Positions 52,506 to 62,918 are shown, numbered from the stretch's first letter. The stretch is DNA of 64,000 nt from JAUWKC01 sp035529895 (GCA_035529895.1 DATKVV010000068.1:1-64000), one strand, 5' to 3'. Numbers and translations: made by a program. The notes: generated by a model from the letters alone, not told the origin.

Positions 52506-55082
52506 TTAAGGGTCGATCGGTTTTATTTCAAAATAGTCCACATTGAAGCCACCGTGTTGGGCAAGTATTGCACAGCCGACGCTTTCTGTGAAGGGAGTTT
52601 GCATGAATATGCCTTTCTTGCTTGCGGGCAATTCGTTGACTGCATCTTCACCGTTGAGTCCGTAGAAGACCTGCCACTGTTTCTTGTCGAGATTCCAGAT
52701 TGTCTTAATCTTTATGATATTGGGCGTTTCTTCGAACGTGATGTCGGGAGATTCTCCCGGTCCGATGCCATTCCGGTGTATATATACGGCCTGTTTTGCG
52801 GCGAGTCCGTCTTCGAAGACCAGGCCCACACCCTGATAACTCCTTGCTTTGGGGTGGAAGCGGAAATTTTTCAGGGTGAAATCGGCCTCGAATGAGCCAT
52901 AGCCGACGGCGCGGTTGATGCCGCCCTGACGGCCCGGATTGTAAATTCTGAATGACCCCTTGCCGTCAAAGGTTCCAGTATAGCTCTTGTAGCGAATCCA
53001 TCCATCGTTGGCCAGTTCAGGACCGTCGAAGGTTTCGACGATGTGCTTTACGGGCATCGGCGGATACTTTATTGCCGGGGCGGGAGTCATGGCCCACTTG
53101 AGGTTAAACGCGTAGTCCTGGCTGCTGCTGATAAGGTGTATTACACCGTTGGTTGCCTGGCAGCCTGCGAAGTATCCGAGGTGCTCTCCGATTCGCTGGC
53201 TCATCGTAAAGACGTATCCGTTCATAGAGCCCACGCCCCTTCCCGGCCCGTCGTCGGTGACAAGCCGCTTGTAGGGCCAGGTCTTTCCCTCGTCTTCGGA
53301 GACGGCCACGAACAGTCCGCGTACATCTCGTTTCGTGCCGGAAGCGTCGGTAATCTCGATGCTCTTGTTGGCCAGGGAGGCGAAGAACAGCGGACCTTCT
53401 CTTGTTTTGAACAGGACGAGCCGCTCTCCGCCGTGGATGGGTGGAAATTCGCTGGCTTTATAGTCCCATGTTTTGCCCATATCTTTCGAAGTGACGATGG
53501 GCATCATTCCGTCGACTTTGGTGTTACGGGTCAGCCCGAAGAGGGTGCCGTCGCTGAGTTGGGTGACGCCGGGGTGATTGCCGCTGATTGCGCCGCGGCA
53601 GCTTTTCCAGGAGATTCCCTCGTCGTGACTTACCCAGAGTGTCGGGTTTCCGTCGGAAGTAAACGCGATCGCTCCATCGTTCATTCTAAATGCGGCTTCG
53701 ACGGGCATGTGTCCGCCTTTGAATTCGGGCAGGATCATGCGTCCGCGTGACCATGTCGCGCCATTATCGGTGCTGGTTCTCATAACAACAGCCATATTGT
53801 TGTATCCTGCTCCGAAACCCATGCCTGTGAAGTGATAGATGGTGTTCTTGTCATCGTACCACATAAGCGGAGCGTGGTCGTTTCTATCGGGGGCGTCCCA
53901 GAAAGGCGACGCCTGCTGCCACTCTTTCGCACCGTATGGGAGGCGGCTGGCGGCCTGGGCAAGCTCGCGGTTCTTTTCGGCGAGGCAGGTGTACCAGCAG
54001 GCGATCAGGTCGCCGTTGGGACATTCGACGATGGCCGGGTCGTGGTTGTGCAGTGCAAAGACGGGTCCTGCGGATGCAGGCGGTATTACCACAAATGGTA
54101 TTGGCCCTTCGAAATACGGGACTTTGGGGTCGGGACCTTTGAGTGCCGCGGCGGGGTCTCTTTGCTCAACATTCTGCTGATTCAACGGCGGCGGGGGCGG
54201 ATCAAGCGGTTTGGTGTCGGGGAGCTCGCCGAGCACCACCCTAAAGCCGATCAGCCAGTTCTTTCCTTGGGGCATCATGCCGGCGCGGTTTGCCGAACGA
54301 AGGTAATACGCATACGTCGAGTGGCTTCCGCCGCGAGTGACACGGAAGTCGCCCTCGGAATAACCTACGGGGTCTGTCTGCGCGTCATCTGTGTATGGTC
54401 CGTACCAGTCGCAGCACCATTCCTCGACGTTTCCGTGCATGTCGTGCAGGCCCCAGGGGTTGGCCGGGGTGGCGCCGACGTGAATGTCAACCGGCTCGGG
54501 GCCTCTGATTAGCCACTGATGCTTCTGGTATTCTTTCGGCAGACGCTCGCCGGTGTAGAAATTCGAGGTGGTGCCCGCGCGGCACGCATATTCCCATTCC
54601 GCCTCGGTCGGCAGTCGATAGGGCAGCCCTTCTATATCAGAGAGCCACCGACAAAAGGCCTGCGCGTCGTACCAGTTCACATTTACAACGGCTTCGTCGT
54701 CGTCTGTGGAAGTTTCATCTTTGCCTCGCAATTTTTTATGGTCCGCGTCGAAGAGTTCGTATTGAAAGTTTGTCACTTCAAGCACGCCCATGAAGAAAGG
54801 CTTTGTAATCTTCACTTTGTGGACGGGTTTTTCATCGAAGTCGCCGGTTCTCAGATGGTCCATACGATTGCCGGGGCCGCCGTCCCGGGGCATCATGTCG
54901 AAGGGGAGCAATTCCGTGAGATTACCCATTTTGAACTCGCCGGGCTCGATTCGCACGAACTTCATACCAATAGAGTTGGCATATTCCTTCTCGTTTGGCA
55001 TTTGCCCTGCATATACTGCCCTGATACCACCAAGGCACATCCCAAGTAGAATTAGAGACACTAACGACCTTTTTGTCACCAT
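52506..55082 (-). CDS. Secreted SUMF1-like / sialidase-fold fusion protein
   Basis: 858 residues, start behind GAGGAG; signal peptide to about 25. Same order of domains as the gene at 49842: SUMF1-like (30-275) with YYLRSANR instead of the catalytic cysteines, then a propeller (about 325-650) with Asp boxes STDNGATWSRG, SHDEGISWKS, SKDMGKTWDYK and SEDEGKTWPYK. The FRIP-like position reads FVVIPP, so the carboxylate-binding Arg expected of true sialidases is missing. The C-terminal 200 residues (GWIRYKSYTGTFDGKGSF onward) match the tail of the 49842 protein. It may act on a neutral sugar or bind rather than cleave. Confidence 0.82.
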   Translation of the reverse strand: MVTKRSLVSLILLGMCLGGIRAVYAGQMPNEKEYANSIGMKFVRIEPGEFKMGNLTELLPFDMMPRDGGPGNRMDHLRTGDFDEKPVHKVKITKPFFMGVLEVTNFQYELFDADHKKLRGKDETSTDDDEAVVNVNWYDAQAFCRWLSDIEGLPYRLPTEAEWEYACRAGTTSNFYTGERLPKEYQKHQWLIRGPEPVDIHVGATPANPWGLHDMHGNVEEWCCDWYGPYTDDAQTDPVGYSEGDFRVTRGGSHSTYAYYLRSANRAGMMPQGKNWLIGFRVVLGELPDTKPLDPPPPPLNQQNVEQRDPAAALKGPDPKVPYFEGPIPFVVIPPASAGPVFALHNHDPAIVECPNGDLIACWYTCLAEKNRELAQAASRLPYGAKEWQQASPFWDAPDRNDHAPLMWYDDKNTIYHFTGMGFGAGYNNMAVVMRTSTDNGATWSRGRMILPEFKGGHMPVEAAFRMNDGAIAFTSDGNPTLWVSHDEGISWKSCRGAISGNHPGVTQLSDGTLFGLTRNTKVDGMMPIVTSKDMGKTWDYKASEFPPIHGGERLVLFKTREGPLFFASLANKSIEITDASGTKRDVRGLFVAVSEDEGKTWPYKRLVTDDGPGRGVGSMNGYVFTMSQRIGEHLGYFAGCQATNGVIHLISSSQDYAFNLKWAMTPAPAIKYPPMPVKHIVETFDGPELANDGWIRYKSYTGTFDGKGSFRIYNPGRQGGINRAVGYGSFEADFTLKNFRFHPKARSYQGVGLVFEDGLAAKQAVYIHRNGIGPGESPDITFEETPNIIKIKTIWNLDKKQWQVFYGLNGEDAVNELPASKKGIFMQTPFTESVGCAILAQHGGFNVDYFEIKPIDP

Positions 55083-55136
55083 TTGTGAAGCTCCTCAAAA
55101 ATACATTAGTTAAGTTTAGGACGGGCTCCGCCAGGA

Positions 55137-57638
55137 CTATTGGCCGGCGAATTTATAGCTCATAAGTTTTTTTTCTCGCCACCGGGACCTTGCTTTGACT
55201 TGCCCATCAGGACCCCAAACGGTCCAGTCATAGTTCCGGTCGTTGTTATAAACCTTTTGCCACTGTTTGGTGCCGTCGGCGCCCCAATAGGTCTCGGTTC
55301 CGATTCTTCTTCCGGCATCGTACTCAGCCTGCCACTGCTTCTGTCCGTTTTCGTAATACCACGTCTCGGTCCCTTGCAGCAGATAGCGGCCGTCGTTGCC
55401 TGTCCCGGCGCTCCAGGTCACTTTGATCCTGTCGTCGGGGTACCTCTCGCTGTACTCTTTCACCGTCCGCGATATGATTTTGCCATCCTCTGTCCCTGCC
55501 GGCGGGGTCGTGTCCTGGGCGTCTTGCAGAATCCAGGCCTCGTTAAGCTCAAAGTGCAGGTCCGGGTGATTGTGCGAGGTGACAACGTGAATTATTCCGT
55601 CCGGGCTCTGCCTCGCGGTTACATAGCTGACAGTACCGACTTTCACGGGCTTTCCGTCCTCGTCCAGGACGTTTCCACCCACCAGTTTTCTGACTCTCCA
55701 GGTTTGGCCCTTGCCGTCGCTGAGCGCTGCATAAGCTCCATCCCCGACAAACCCCGGGGGACTCTGTTCGGGTGTCAATTTGCGGTAAGCCCCAAGATGC
55801 ATGTCGGCCACATAGAAGAGCCGGCCGCTCGCCAGTTTTATGAGGCTCGCCCGTGTGCCGCCTCCCAAAGCCGGCAGGGTGGAGGGAATGATTTCATACG
55901 TCCGACCCCCGTCTCTGGCGATATTTATGGGATGGAACCCATCGATCTGTGCCTGCTTGCCGCCAAAGGCCATAATCACGTCGTTTTCCAGTATGATGAA
56001 CGTCGAGTGCCTTCCATAAGTTCTGCCGCCGGTGTCATACCAAGTCCTGCCGTTATCCCGTGTGGCCCATAATAGAGAGGTTATAGGCGAGTGAGAACCA
56101 TCCGAAGCCAAATAGATGGTACCCTTGGAATCGCGAAATGCGCTGTTAATCGGCTGGGCCGCGTAGGGCCCTACCCTTTTATCAAACAGCGGAAAGTTAA
56201 CCGGACTCCACGTGGCCCCGTTGTCGGTTGACTTTACGTACTGAAAGGGATACCCCGCCTGCTGCCGGGGAGAGCCCCAGAACAGCCAGAGCGTACCGTT
56301 GTCATTCCAGTAAACCGGACCCTCGTCGTCGCAGTCGACATTATCCGGCCAGGAGCTCGGCATGTCCCACTCGTCGGCGCCGCGACGAAAACGCATGCTC
56401 ATTATGGACACACAGGCATCGCGCTCCCCGCCGAAGTTCGTGTTATAGTAGGCGGCAAGCAAATCCCCGTTGGGCAGGACGCCCAGCGCCGAGTTGTGGT
56501 GTCCCCCGCCGTAGCCCTGTTCAATCCCCAGCTTCCAGGCTTCAACGAGAGAAGCGCCCGCAAAATCGGGGAAAAGCAGCCTTGTGCGGTAATATGGTTT
56601 TTCCGGACTCGGACCTTGTTCGAGTCCGTGATTGCTCTGCTTGACGCAACGATGCACAAACGGCGGCACAAAGGGCTGCGGCGCCGTGTTGGGCATCGGC
56701 GCCTGTACCACGCGAAAGCCTATTTCGTGCCTGCCCGGTATGAAGCCGCTGGTCCGAATCGACCACTGATTGCGCAGACCGGTGTATCTAAAGGGTGTAT
56801 TCAGGGCTTCGGACAATGTCACATTTGTGTCGTCAAACCTTCCTATTGCGTACTCATGGCGCGCCTCTTCGAGTATCTGTCGGGGCAGGTTGAATGTCAG
56901 CTTTGCATTTTGGAGCTGTTTGTACTGGTACTTTAGAGGAGGCGGCCCGAAGTTCGGCGAAAGACCCCCGCGGTTGGCCGAACGCCTGTAGTAAGGTTTG
57001 TCCAGGACCGTCCAGTCGAGAGGTCCGCCCCGGACTACTTTAGTCCAGCCATTTTCCGGGCCTACCGGGTCCGCCTGCGGCCCTTCGGGGTAAACACCAT
57101 GCCAGTCAAGGCACCATTCCGCCACGCCTGTGTGCATGTTCTTCAAACCCCAGGGGTTGGCCGTTTCGTGCTCCGGTGGAACGTTGCCCGACGAAAAAGG
57201 CGTGGTTGTGCCTGCCCGGCAGGCATATTCCCACTCCGCCTCGGTCGGAAGACGATAGGGTTTGCCCTCCTTTTCGCTGAGCCATTCGCAGAAAGCCGCC
57301 GCCTCTTCCCAACTAATCGCTGAAGCATAGGGCCTGAACTTGTCGTAGCCCGGATACTCCGCCCTGAACTGGCGAAACTGGTCGATACTAACTTCCATCT
57401 CGGACATGTAAAACGGCTGTGTGATTGTCACCTCGTGCCGGGGCTCTTCGTCGAAATCGCCGTGGCCGCGCTGCCCTTCGCCGCCGCCGTCACAGCCCAT
57501 CATAAAAGTGCCCGGCTCAATGCGGATGAACTTGATGCCGAGGGAGTTGGTAAAGCACTCCTGCTGTTTCTCGCCCAGAACCACAGAGGTCATACCCGCC
57601 AGCGCCAGGATGCCGACAATTGCAAATCGCTTTTTCAT
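55137..57638 (-). CDS. Secreted SUMF1-like / sialidase-fold fusion with MORN-like tail
   Basis: 833 residues, start behind GGAG; signal peptide to about 22. The SUMF1-like domain (25-320) is longer than in its neighbours, with a roughly 60-residue insertion, and reads YYRRSANR at the cysteine site. The propeller (about 345-700) has Asp boxes STDNGATWSPV, TRDNGRTWYDT and LSDGKGQTWRV and lacks the FRIP-like motif altogether (KPYYRTRLLFPD). The C-terminus differs from the other copies: residues about 745-833 are MORN/YwqK-like repeats (TETWYYENGQKQWQAEYDAG, TETYWGADGTKQWQKVY). It is the most divergent member of the array. Confidence 0.82.
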   Translation of the reverse strand: MKKRFAIVGILALAGMTSVVLGEKQQECFTNSLGIKFIRIEPGTFMMGCDGGGEGQRGHGDFDEEPRHEVTITQPFYMSEMEVSIDQFRQFRAEYPGYDKFRPYASAISWEEAAAFCEWLSEKEGKPYRLPTEAEWEYACRAGTTTPFSSGNVPPEHETANPWGLKNMHTGVAEWCLDWHGVYPEGPQADPVGPENGWTKVVRGGPLDWTVLDKPYYRRSANRGGLSPNFGPPPLKYQYKQLQNAKLTFNLPRQILEEARHEYAIGRFDDTNVTLSEALNTPFRYTGLRNQWSIRTSGFIPGRHEIGFRVVQAPMPNTAPQPFVPPFVHRCVKQSNHGLEQGPSPEKPYYRTRLLFPDFAGASLVEAWKLGIEQGYGGGHHNSALGVLPNGDLLAAYYNTNFGGERDACVSIMSMRFRRGADEWDMPSSWPDNVDCDDEGPVYWNDNGTLWLFWGSPRQQAGYPFQYVKSTDNGATWSPVNFPLFDKRVGPYAAQPINSAFRDSKGTIYLASDGSHSPITSLLWATRDNGRTWYDTGGRTYGRHSTFIILENDVIMAFGGKQAQIDGFHPINIARDGGRTYEIIPSTLPALGGGTRASLIKLASGRLFYVADMHLGAYRKLTPEQSPPGFVGDGAYAALSDGKGQTWRVRKLVGGNVLDEDGKPVKVGTVSYVTARQSPDGIIHVVTSHNHPDLHFELNEAWILQDAQDTTPPAGTEDGKIISRTVKEYSERYPDDRIKVTWSAGTGNDGRYLLQGTETWYYENGQKQWQAEYDAGRRIGTETYWGADGTKQWQKVYNNDRNYDWTVWGPDGQVKARSRWREKKLMSYKFAGQ

Positions 57639-57841
57639 GGTTACGCTCCAAATGAATTACAGCTTCCAGGTCTCACATACTGCTCCTGAGGCCGATGGCC
57701 TTCTGCGAGCAAGCCCGTTATTTCCGAGCGAACAGAGGTTCACTCTTTTCTGAACAGACGGCCTTCGGTCGAGTTTTTATGCATGCTGCAGGAACCCACG
57801 CGACTGTTTCTACCTTTTCGTGTTTGCCCCCCGGAGCAGCA

Positions 57842-58780
57842 TCATTTTTTCATCAGTCCCAGCTCTTGCACGTATCTACGAATGGTATCGCGGTCCTTTG
57901 CATCGAAAGGCTGGAAAGGCTCAGCCAGCGCGTCGCTGCAAATTCCCATGCACGACAGGGCGCACTTTAGTCCTCTCAGATAACTCGAGTAAGCGCCCAC
58001 GCAGTAAATCTTGCCGCTGATTTCCATCACTTGCTCGTGCAGGGCGTTCACCTTGTCCAGGTCTCTCGCTGCGGCAGCGTTGTACAACTGGACATACAGT
58101 TGCGGCTTCATGTTGCCCCCGCCGTTGACGCCGCCGTGTCCGCCGAGGAGAACCGTTTCGCCAAGGAGCTCTTCGGGTCCCACCAGCAGCGAGAAGTCCG
58201 GCTTGTCTTTCAAAAGCATCTGGACCTTGTGGAAATAGAACATATTGGCGGAGCTGTCTTTCAAGCCGACGATGCCGTCGATATCCGCCGCCGCCCGGAC
58301 CGTCTTGGGGTCGAAAACCAGCTTGGTGTGGCTCGGCATGTTGTATAGAAACAGCGGAAGAGACAGCTTCGGGGCCAGGTGCTCGAGGTAACTGAGAATT
58401 TCCGGCTGCGCCGCAGGGAAATAAGGCGGATGGGCGAGAACCAGCGCCTGGGCGCCGGCGTCCCTGGCCTTGCTCGCCACCTTGACAGACTCTACAAACG
58501 CCGTATCGGTGATGCCGACTAATACCGGCACACGTCCGGCCACCTGCGAACAGGTCCGTTCAATCACTTCGTCGCGCAGGCGGTAGCTAAGACTCGGCCC
58601 TTCGCCGGTCGTACCCAGAATGAATAATGCATGCACACCGCCGGCAAGGATATGCTCAATCAGCCTCTCGAGACCTTCCACATCCAGTGTGTCACTGTCC
58701 AGAAGCGGCGTTATCATCGGTACAACAATACCGCACAGCGGCGCCGGCAGTCCCTTCGATTTCGATGACTCTGATTTCAT
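57842..58780 (-). CDS. Dihydrodipicolinate synthase / N-acetylneuraminate lyase family enzyme
   Basis: 312 residues, a TIM-barrel class I aldolase. The substrate loop FILGTTGEGPSLSY, the Tyr in PLFLYNMPSH and the Schiff-base Lys in GIVGLKDSS are in place. Family members include DapA, NanA and 2-keto-3-deoxy-sugar aldolases. The lysine biosynthesis role is unlikely because the gene sits in a sialidase-fold array and its stop-to-start arrangement (4-base overlap) ties it to a URO-D-like gene. A lyase acting on a released keto-acid sugar is the better guess. No signal peptide, so cytoplasmic. Confidence 0.85.
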   Translation of the reverse strand: MKSESSKSKGLPAPLCGIVVPMITPLLDSDTLDVEGLERLIEHILAGGVHALFILGTTGEGPSLSYRLRDEVIERTCSQVAGRVPVLVGITDTAFVESVKVASKARDAGAQALVLAHPPYFPAAQPEILSYLEHLAPKLSLPLFLYNMPSHTKLVFDPKTVRAAADIDGIVGLKDSSANMFYFHKVQMLLKDKPDFSLLVGPEELLGETVLLGGHGGVNGGGNMKPQLYVQLYNAAAARDLDKVNALHEQVMEISGKIYCVGAYSSYLRGLKCALSCMGICSDALAEPFQPFDAKDRDTIRRYVQELGLMKK

Positions 58781-59886
58781 TTCTGCTGGTTCTCCTTTCT
58801 ATTGCTGATTTCTTCACAAAGGTCGATGAGCGCCTGAACGCGTTCGTCCGGCGTATCGGCTTCAATATCCGCGGCCACAATATCGCACGGGCCATAATCA
58901 CGCGCGATTCTTTCAATATCCTGGCGGACTTCATCCCACGGCTTGTTCGCCAGGTCCATAGGCGTATACATCAATGCACGCCTGGCGTTCGGAATCATCC
59001 GGCGCACGCGGACCAGATTCGAATTGATGCCCATGTCCACATAGCCGAGGTTTTTGATTTTCGAGTAGTCTTCGATGTATGGGTCCGCATTCCAGGCACA
59101 GTTGTGAATTGCGATGTTGGCGAACTCTTTCTCGAACCGCAGGTCGTAGGGCAGAAAAAGCTCGCGGTACTGCTGCGGGGAAATCATGTTGACCAGGCAA
59201 TTGCTCACCGTCATAAAGTTGATGTCGACGCCGCTGTTCTTTTGCCTCTCGTGCAGCCATTTGATGCCTTCGCTCATCGTGCTGTAAATGCAATCGAACA
59301 GATGCCGGCACCTGTCGGGCGAGTCCATTATGTCGAAAAAGATTTTCTCGCCCCGCAATCGCTGGGCGTTGTTGAGAATGCCCTGCCAGTTGAGGTACCC
59401 GTGTATTTGGCCCTCGGACTTCTCGATCCAGTCGACCTGCCTGATGATGTCCTGAAAGACGGGATTCTGGTCGAGGTCGGGGGCCTTCAGCGCGTCGGCT
59501 TCCTCATCGCTGAGGTATTTATGCTCACAGTTTGGCCAGTTGTCTTCAGCATATATTATCTTAAGGCCGTAAATCATAGCCACGACGTTGCCGCCGTAGA
59601 GCCCGGTGAGCAAGTCAAGCGGCCTGTCCGGGCGGTCAATTCCGCCTATTTTTGAGCCGGGGAACCGACGTCTCAGTTCATTGCGCATGGCCAATACCGT
59701 CTCGCGTCTGTACGCCGGGTCAATGTGCCACCGCTCGCCGAAGTCAATTCCAAGCGCCGTTCGGTACCATTTTGGCGTAAAACCGATTTCCGGCCGCAGA
59801 AACGGCTCATCTCCTCTTGCCGGCTGCCTTCTGGCCGGCGCTGCGGGGGCGATATAACTGATTTGCTGACAAAGAGTTGCTGACAT
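58777..59886 (-). CDS. Uroporphyrinogen decarboxylase-family protein (URO-D like)
   Basis: 369 residues, a URO-D/methylcobamide:CoM methyltransferase-like barrel. Recognisable segments are GYLNWQGILNNAQRLRGEKIFFDIMDSPDRCRHLFD, SNCLVNMISPQQYRELFLPYD, IAIHNCAWNADPYIEDYSKI and YVDMGINSNLVRVRRMIPNA. The His-Cys pair in IHNC is where corrinoid-dependent members bind zinc. True HemE residues are not evident, so porphyrin decarboxylation is unlikely. The gene overlaps the DapA/NanA-like gene by four bases (ATGA). Planctomycete sugar loci often carry such proteins; possible demethylation of methylated sugars is inference only. Confidence 0.78.
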   Translation of the reverse strand: MSATLCQQISYIAPAAPARRQPARGDEPFLRPEIGFTPKWYRTALGIDFGERWHIDPAYRRETVLAMRNELRRRFPGSKIGGIDRPDRPLDLLTGLYGGNVVAMIYGLKIIYAEDNWPNCEHKYLSDEEADALKAPDLDQNPVFQDIIRQVDWIEKSEGQIHGYLNWQGILNNAQRLRGEKIFFDIMDSPDRCRHLFDCIYSTMSEGIKWLHERQKNSGVDINFMTVSNCLVNMISPQQYRELFLPYDLRFEKEFANIAIHNCAWNADPYIEDYSKIKNLGYVDMGINSNLVRVRRMIPNARRALMYTPMDLANKPWDEVRQDIERIARDYGPCDIVAADIEADTPDERVQALIDLCEEISNRKENQQK

Positions 59887-60102
59887 TTACGTTACTCCAT
59901 AAACCCAACTTTTTCGCGGTGCTCCGACAGTCTGCCGCTAAGTCGTCCAATCGGGGCGGGCCCGAGCGCGTAAATGGGCATAATAAATAATTTCGCCGAC
60001 CAGTTCAAGGCTGCCTTCGAAAATTCTGCCGGCATTAGCCGAATATCAATACTGGCAAGTGTGGTGTTTGCGGCTTCGCTGCTGTCTTTTGGGGCTCGAG
60101 AC

Positions 60103-62853
60103 TCAATCAGGCTGGGTGGGCCCTGTCAGGTCACAGGCAATATAACTTACTGATGCCTCGACCTTTGCTGCGCCAGCACCCCACTGGACGAAAGAGTCTC
60201 TCGCAGGTTCACTCCAGCCTATTAGCAGATCAGTCGGCTGCACGCCCAGCAGCTCACCGTCGCGGTAGATCTGCACGGCCGTATCTTCCCGGACGGCCAG
60301 CCGATAGGTGTGCATCGCGCTGGAGTTATCAAGGCCCGCCGCGATTTCAATCAATTGGTTGTCGTACCAGTAATACACGCCAGCAGGTGTGACCGAGATA
60401 AAATAATGATTAACCGTCAGTGTGCCGCCGCGGACGAATACTTCAAAATCAAAACCGCGGTTTTTGTCACTACTGTGGCTGACCTGGACAGCAAGCTCGG
60501 CGGTGAGACCTTTGTGTGGGTCGACCTTGCCGAATCCGTCGAGTCGTTCGCTGGACCAGCAGACGTTCGATTGGCCTTGCGTGCTTATCTTCAACAGCCC
60601 TGGATTCAGCACGCTCGCGACCGATTTTTCCGTCGCTCGCTCAGCGACGAAATGCCAGGGCGGGTTCGAGGTTGTCGGCAGTCGTGAACCGTTGTAAATA
60701 ATCTCGAGACTTTTGCGCACCGGCAGCATACGAGCCGTCGGCGATGCCGGGCCTGCCGGCCGTCCTTCTTTAAGCCAGGCCAGGTTGAAGGCATAATGAT
60801 TGGTGCTGGAAATCAGATGTATGACGCCGTCCGCAGTCTGACAGACGGACATATAGGCCAAAGGTTCTGAGTTCCCGGGGTTCATCAGGACGGGTGCGTT
60901 ATCGATGGTATCAACGGGGTGGTCGGGTTTGCCGTCGCTGATAATGCGCCGCACGGGCCAGGTTTCGCCGTCGTCATACGAAACCGCCCCGAAGATACTT
61001 GCGACGTGCCGAGGCGGCCTTACGCCATCGGGGGTCGGCTCGAAATTCTTGATATCTTTTGCGAAAGAGGCGAAGAATAAGGGACCCTCCTTCAGCCGGA
61101 TTAGCGCGGCGCGCTGGCCGCCGGTGATGGGGGGGAAAATACTTGCGGTCGCCTTCCACGTCTTGCCCATATCGGAAGAGATGCTCTTGGGCATCCAGCC
61201 GTCAATGTTCTGGTTACGCCCGACAGCCATCAATCGCGCGTCACTGAGCTGGACGATACCGGCGTGGATGCCGTTGATTTTGCCGCCGGGGTCGTACCAC
61301 GTTTTGCCATTGTCCCGGCTGACCCAGATTGTAGAGCCGTGCTCGGCATCGGCCCCGACACAAATGGCGCCTTCTCGTGTGCGGAAAACCGGCTCGCCAA
61401 CCATCTGTCTGAAGCCATGTTCGGGAGCAATCAGACGCGCCTTCGACCAGGTGACACCATTATCCTTCGATGTCCGCATAATAATGGCTAACGGCTCCCA
61501 CTTGCCTGCAACGCAAAGCCCGTTGAAATGACAAATCGTGTCCTTGCCGTCAAACCACAAAGCGGGACAATGGTCATTTCTATCCGGAGTGTCCCAGAAC
61601 GGTGATGCCGGCTCCCACTGCTCGCTCCCGTAGCGCAGTCGGCTGGCCGCCACCGCTAACTCACGTCCTCTTTCCTCGACGCACGTGTACCAAATCGTCA
61701 AAAGGTCGCCGTTCGCACATTCGACAATCGCCGGGTCGTGGTTGTGATGATAGTACAACGGGCCGCATGAGCCTTGCGGTATTTTTACATACCGACGCGG
61801 CCCCTTGAAGTAGGGCTTGTCGGGGTCCGGTCCCTTACGGAGATTGGGCGGTGTTTCCTGCTTAACGTTGAGCTGGTATCGCTGGGGCGGGGGTATTGTT
61901 AACGGTTTTGTCTTGGGCAGTTCTCCCATTACCACGCGAAAGCCAATGAGCCAGTGCTTGTTGTCCGGCAGTGTGCCCATGCGGTTTGCCGAGCGCAGGT
62001 AGTAAAGGTTCGTGCCGTGACTTCCGCCGCGGGTCACCTTGAAATCGCCGTCTGCCATGCCAACAGGGTCCACCTGCTTGCCGGCCTTATACGGCCCGTA
62101 CCAATCGTGGCACCATTCTTCCACGTTGCCGTGCATATCGAACAGGCCCCACGGGTTGGCGGGCGTCCAGCCCACTGTCAGCGGCACGATATCGTTAGGC
62201 TCATTAAACGAGGTGCGCTCGACGTTTTTGTGAAACGCTTCCGGCAGGCTGTCACCGGTCCAGAAGTGGGTGGTTGTGCCCGCGCGGCAGGCGTATTCCC
62301 ACTCCGCCTCGGTCGGCAGACGATAGGGCAGGCCCTCCTTCTCTGAGAGCCAGCCGCAGAATGCACTGGCTTCGTGCCAGCTTACGAAAATGACCGCCTC
62401 GTTATCTTCTTTGGGGAAGCCGTTCTTGCCCCGCAGCGCACGGTGGGACGGGTCAAACTTTTCGTATTGTGCAGTGGTGACTTCGAAGACGCCCATATAA
62501 AACGGCCGGCTGATATTGACCCGGTGTGCCGGCTTCTCATCGAAGTCGCCGTTACGCACGTGCTCTATCGTGATCGCGAATTTTTGAGGGTCGCCGTGCG
62601 GGAATTTTGCGGCCAGGTCCTCTCGCCGCGGGTAGCTCAGGTTCTTGGTCAGCTCGTCGGGCAGCGGTGTTGTGCTCTTTCCCATCATGAAAACGCCCGG
62701 GTCAATCCGCACAAACTTCATATCAATGGAATTGGTAAAGGTCTTTCCAATTTCGCCTGCTTCCACAGACGCGTGACCGGACGCGGGAGCGCAGCTCGAT
62801 ATTATACAGCTAACAACTATTATGATACCGACGAGCATAAAGCGTTTATTCAT
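60103..62853 (-). CDS. Secreted SUMF1-like / sialidase-fold fusion protein (lipoprotein candidate)
   Basis: 916 residues from ATG 62853 (GAGGG upstream); 43 codons further upstream lack a ribosome site. The N-terminus GIIIVVSCIISSCAPASG has a possible lipobox (ISSC). The SUMF1-like domain (about 35-310) reads YYLRSANR at the catalytic-cysteine site. The propeller (about 355-690) has YVKIPQG in place of FRIP, and Asp boxes TSKDNGVTWSKA, SRDNGKTWYDP, SSDMGKTWKAT and SYDDGETWPVR. The C-terminal 200 residues are a LamG-like sandwich (VHKGLTAELAVQVSHSSD region) different in sequence from the tails of the 49842 and 52506 proteins. Together with its neighbours it is a paralogue array with exchanged C-termini. 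Confidence 0.82.
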   Translation of the reverse strand: MNKRFMLVGIIIVVSCIISSCAPASGHASVEAGEIGKTFTNSIDMKFVRIDPGVFMMGKSTTPLPDELTKNLSYPRREDLAAKFPHGDPQKFAITIEHVRNGDFDEKPAHRVNISRPFYMGVFEVTTAQYEKFDPSHRALRGKNGFPKEDNEAVIFVSWHEASAFCGWLSEKEGLPYRLPTEAEWEYACRAGTTTHFWTGDSLPEAFHKNVERTSFNEPNDIVPLTVGWTPANPWGLFDMHGNVEEWCHDWYGPYKAGKQVDPVGMADGDFKVTRGGSHGTNLYYLRSANRMGTLPDNKHWLIGFRVVMGELPKTKPLTIPPPQRYQLNVKQETPPNLRKGPDPDKPYFKGPRRYVKIPQGSCGPLYYHHNHDPAIVECANGDLLTIWYTCVEERGRELAVAASRLRYGSEQWEPASPFWDTPDRNDHCPALWFDGKDTICHFNGLCVAGKWEPLAIIMRTSKDNGVTWSKARLIAPEHGFRQMVGEPVFRTREGAICVGADAEHGSTIWVSRDNGKTWYDPGGKINGIHAGIVQLSDARLMAVGRNQNIDGWMPKSISSDMGKTWKATASIFPPITGGQRAALIRLKEGPLFFASFAKDIKNFEPTPDGVRPPRHVASIFGAVSYDDGETWPVRRIISDGKPDHPVDTIDNAPVLMNPGNSEPLAYMSVCQTADGVIHLISSTNHYAFNLAWLKEGRPAGPASPTARMLPVRKSLEIIYNGSRLPTTSNPPWHFVAERATEKSVASVLNPGLLKISTQGQSNVCWSSERLDGFGKVDPHKGLTAELAVQVSHSSDKNRGFDFEVFVRGGTLTVNHYFISVTPAGVYYWYDNQLIEIAAGLDNSSAMHTYRLAVREDTAVQIYRDGELLGVQPTDLLIGWSEPARDSFVQWGAGAAKVEASVSYIACDLTGPTQPD

Positions 62854-62918
62854 CGTGACCCTCACACCGAATTTTGGTTTCTTTGGATTAATGCAAATGG
62901 CTAAACCGGCGACGGCAT

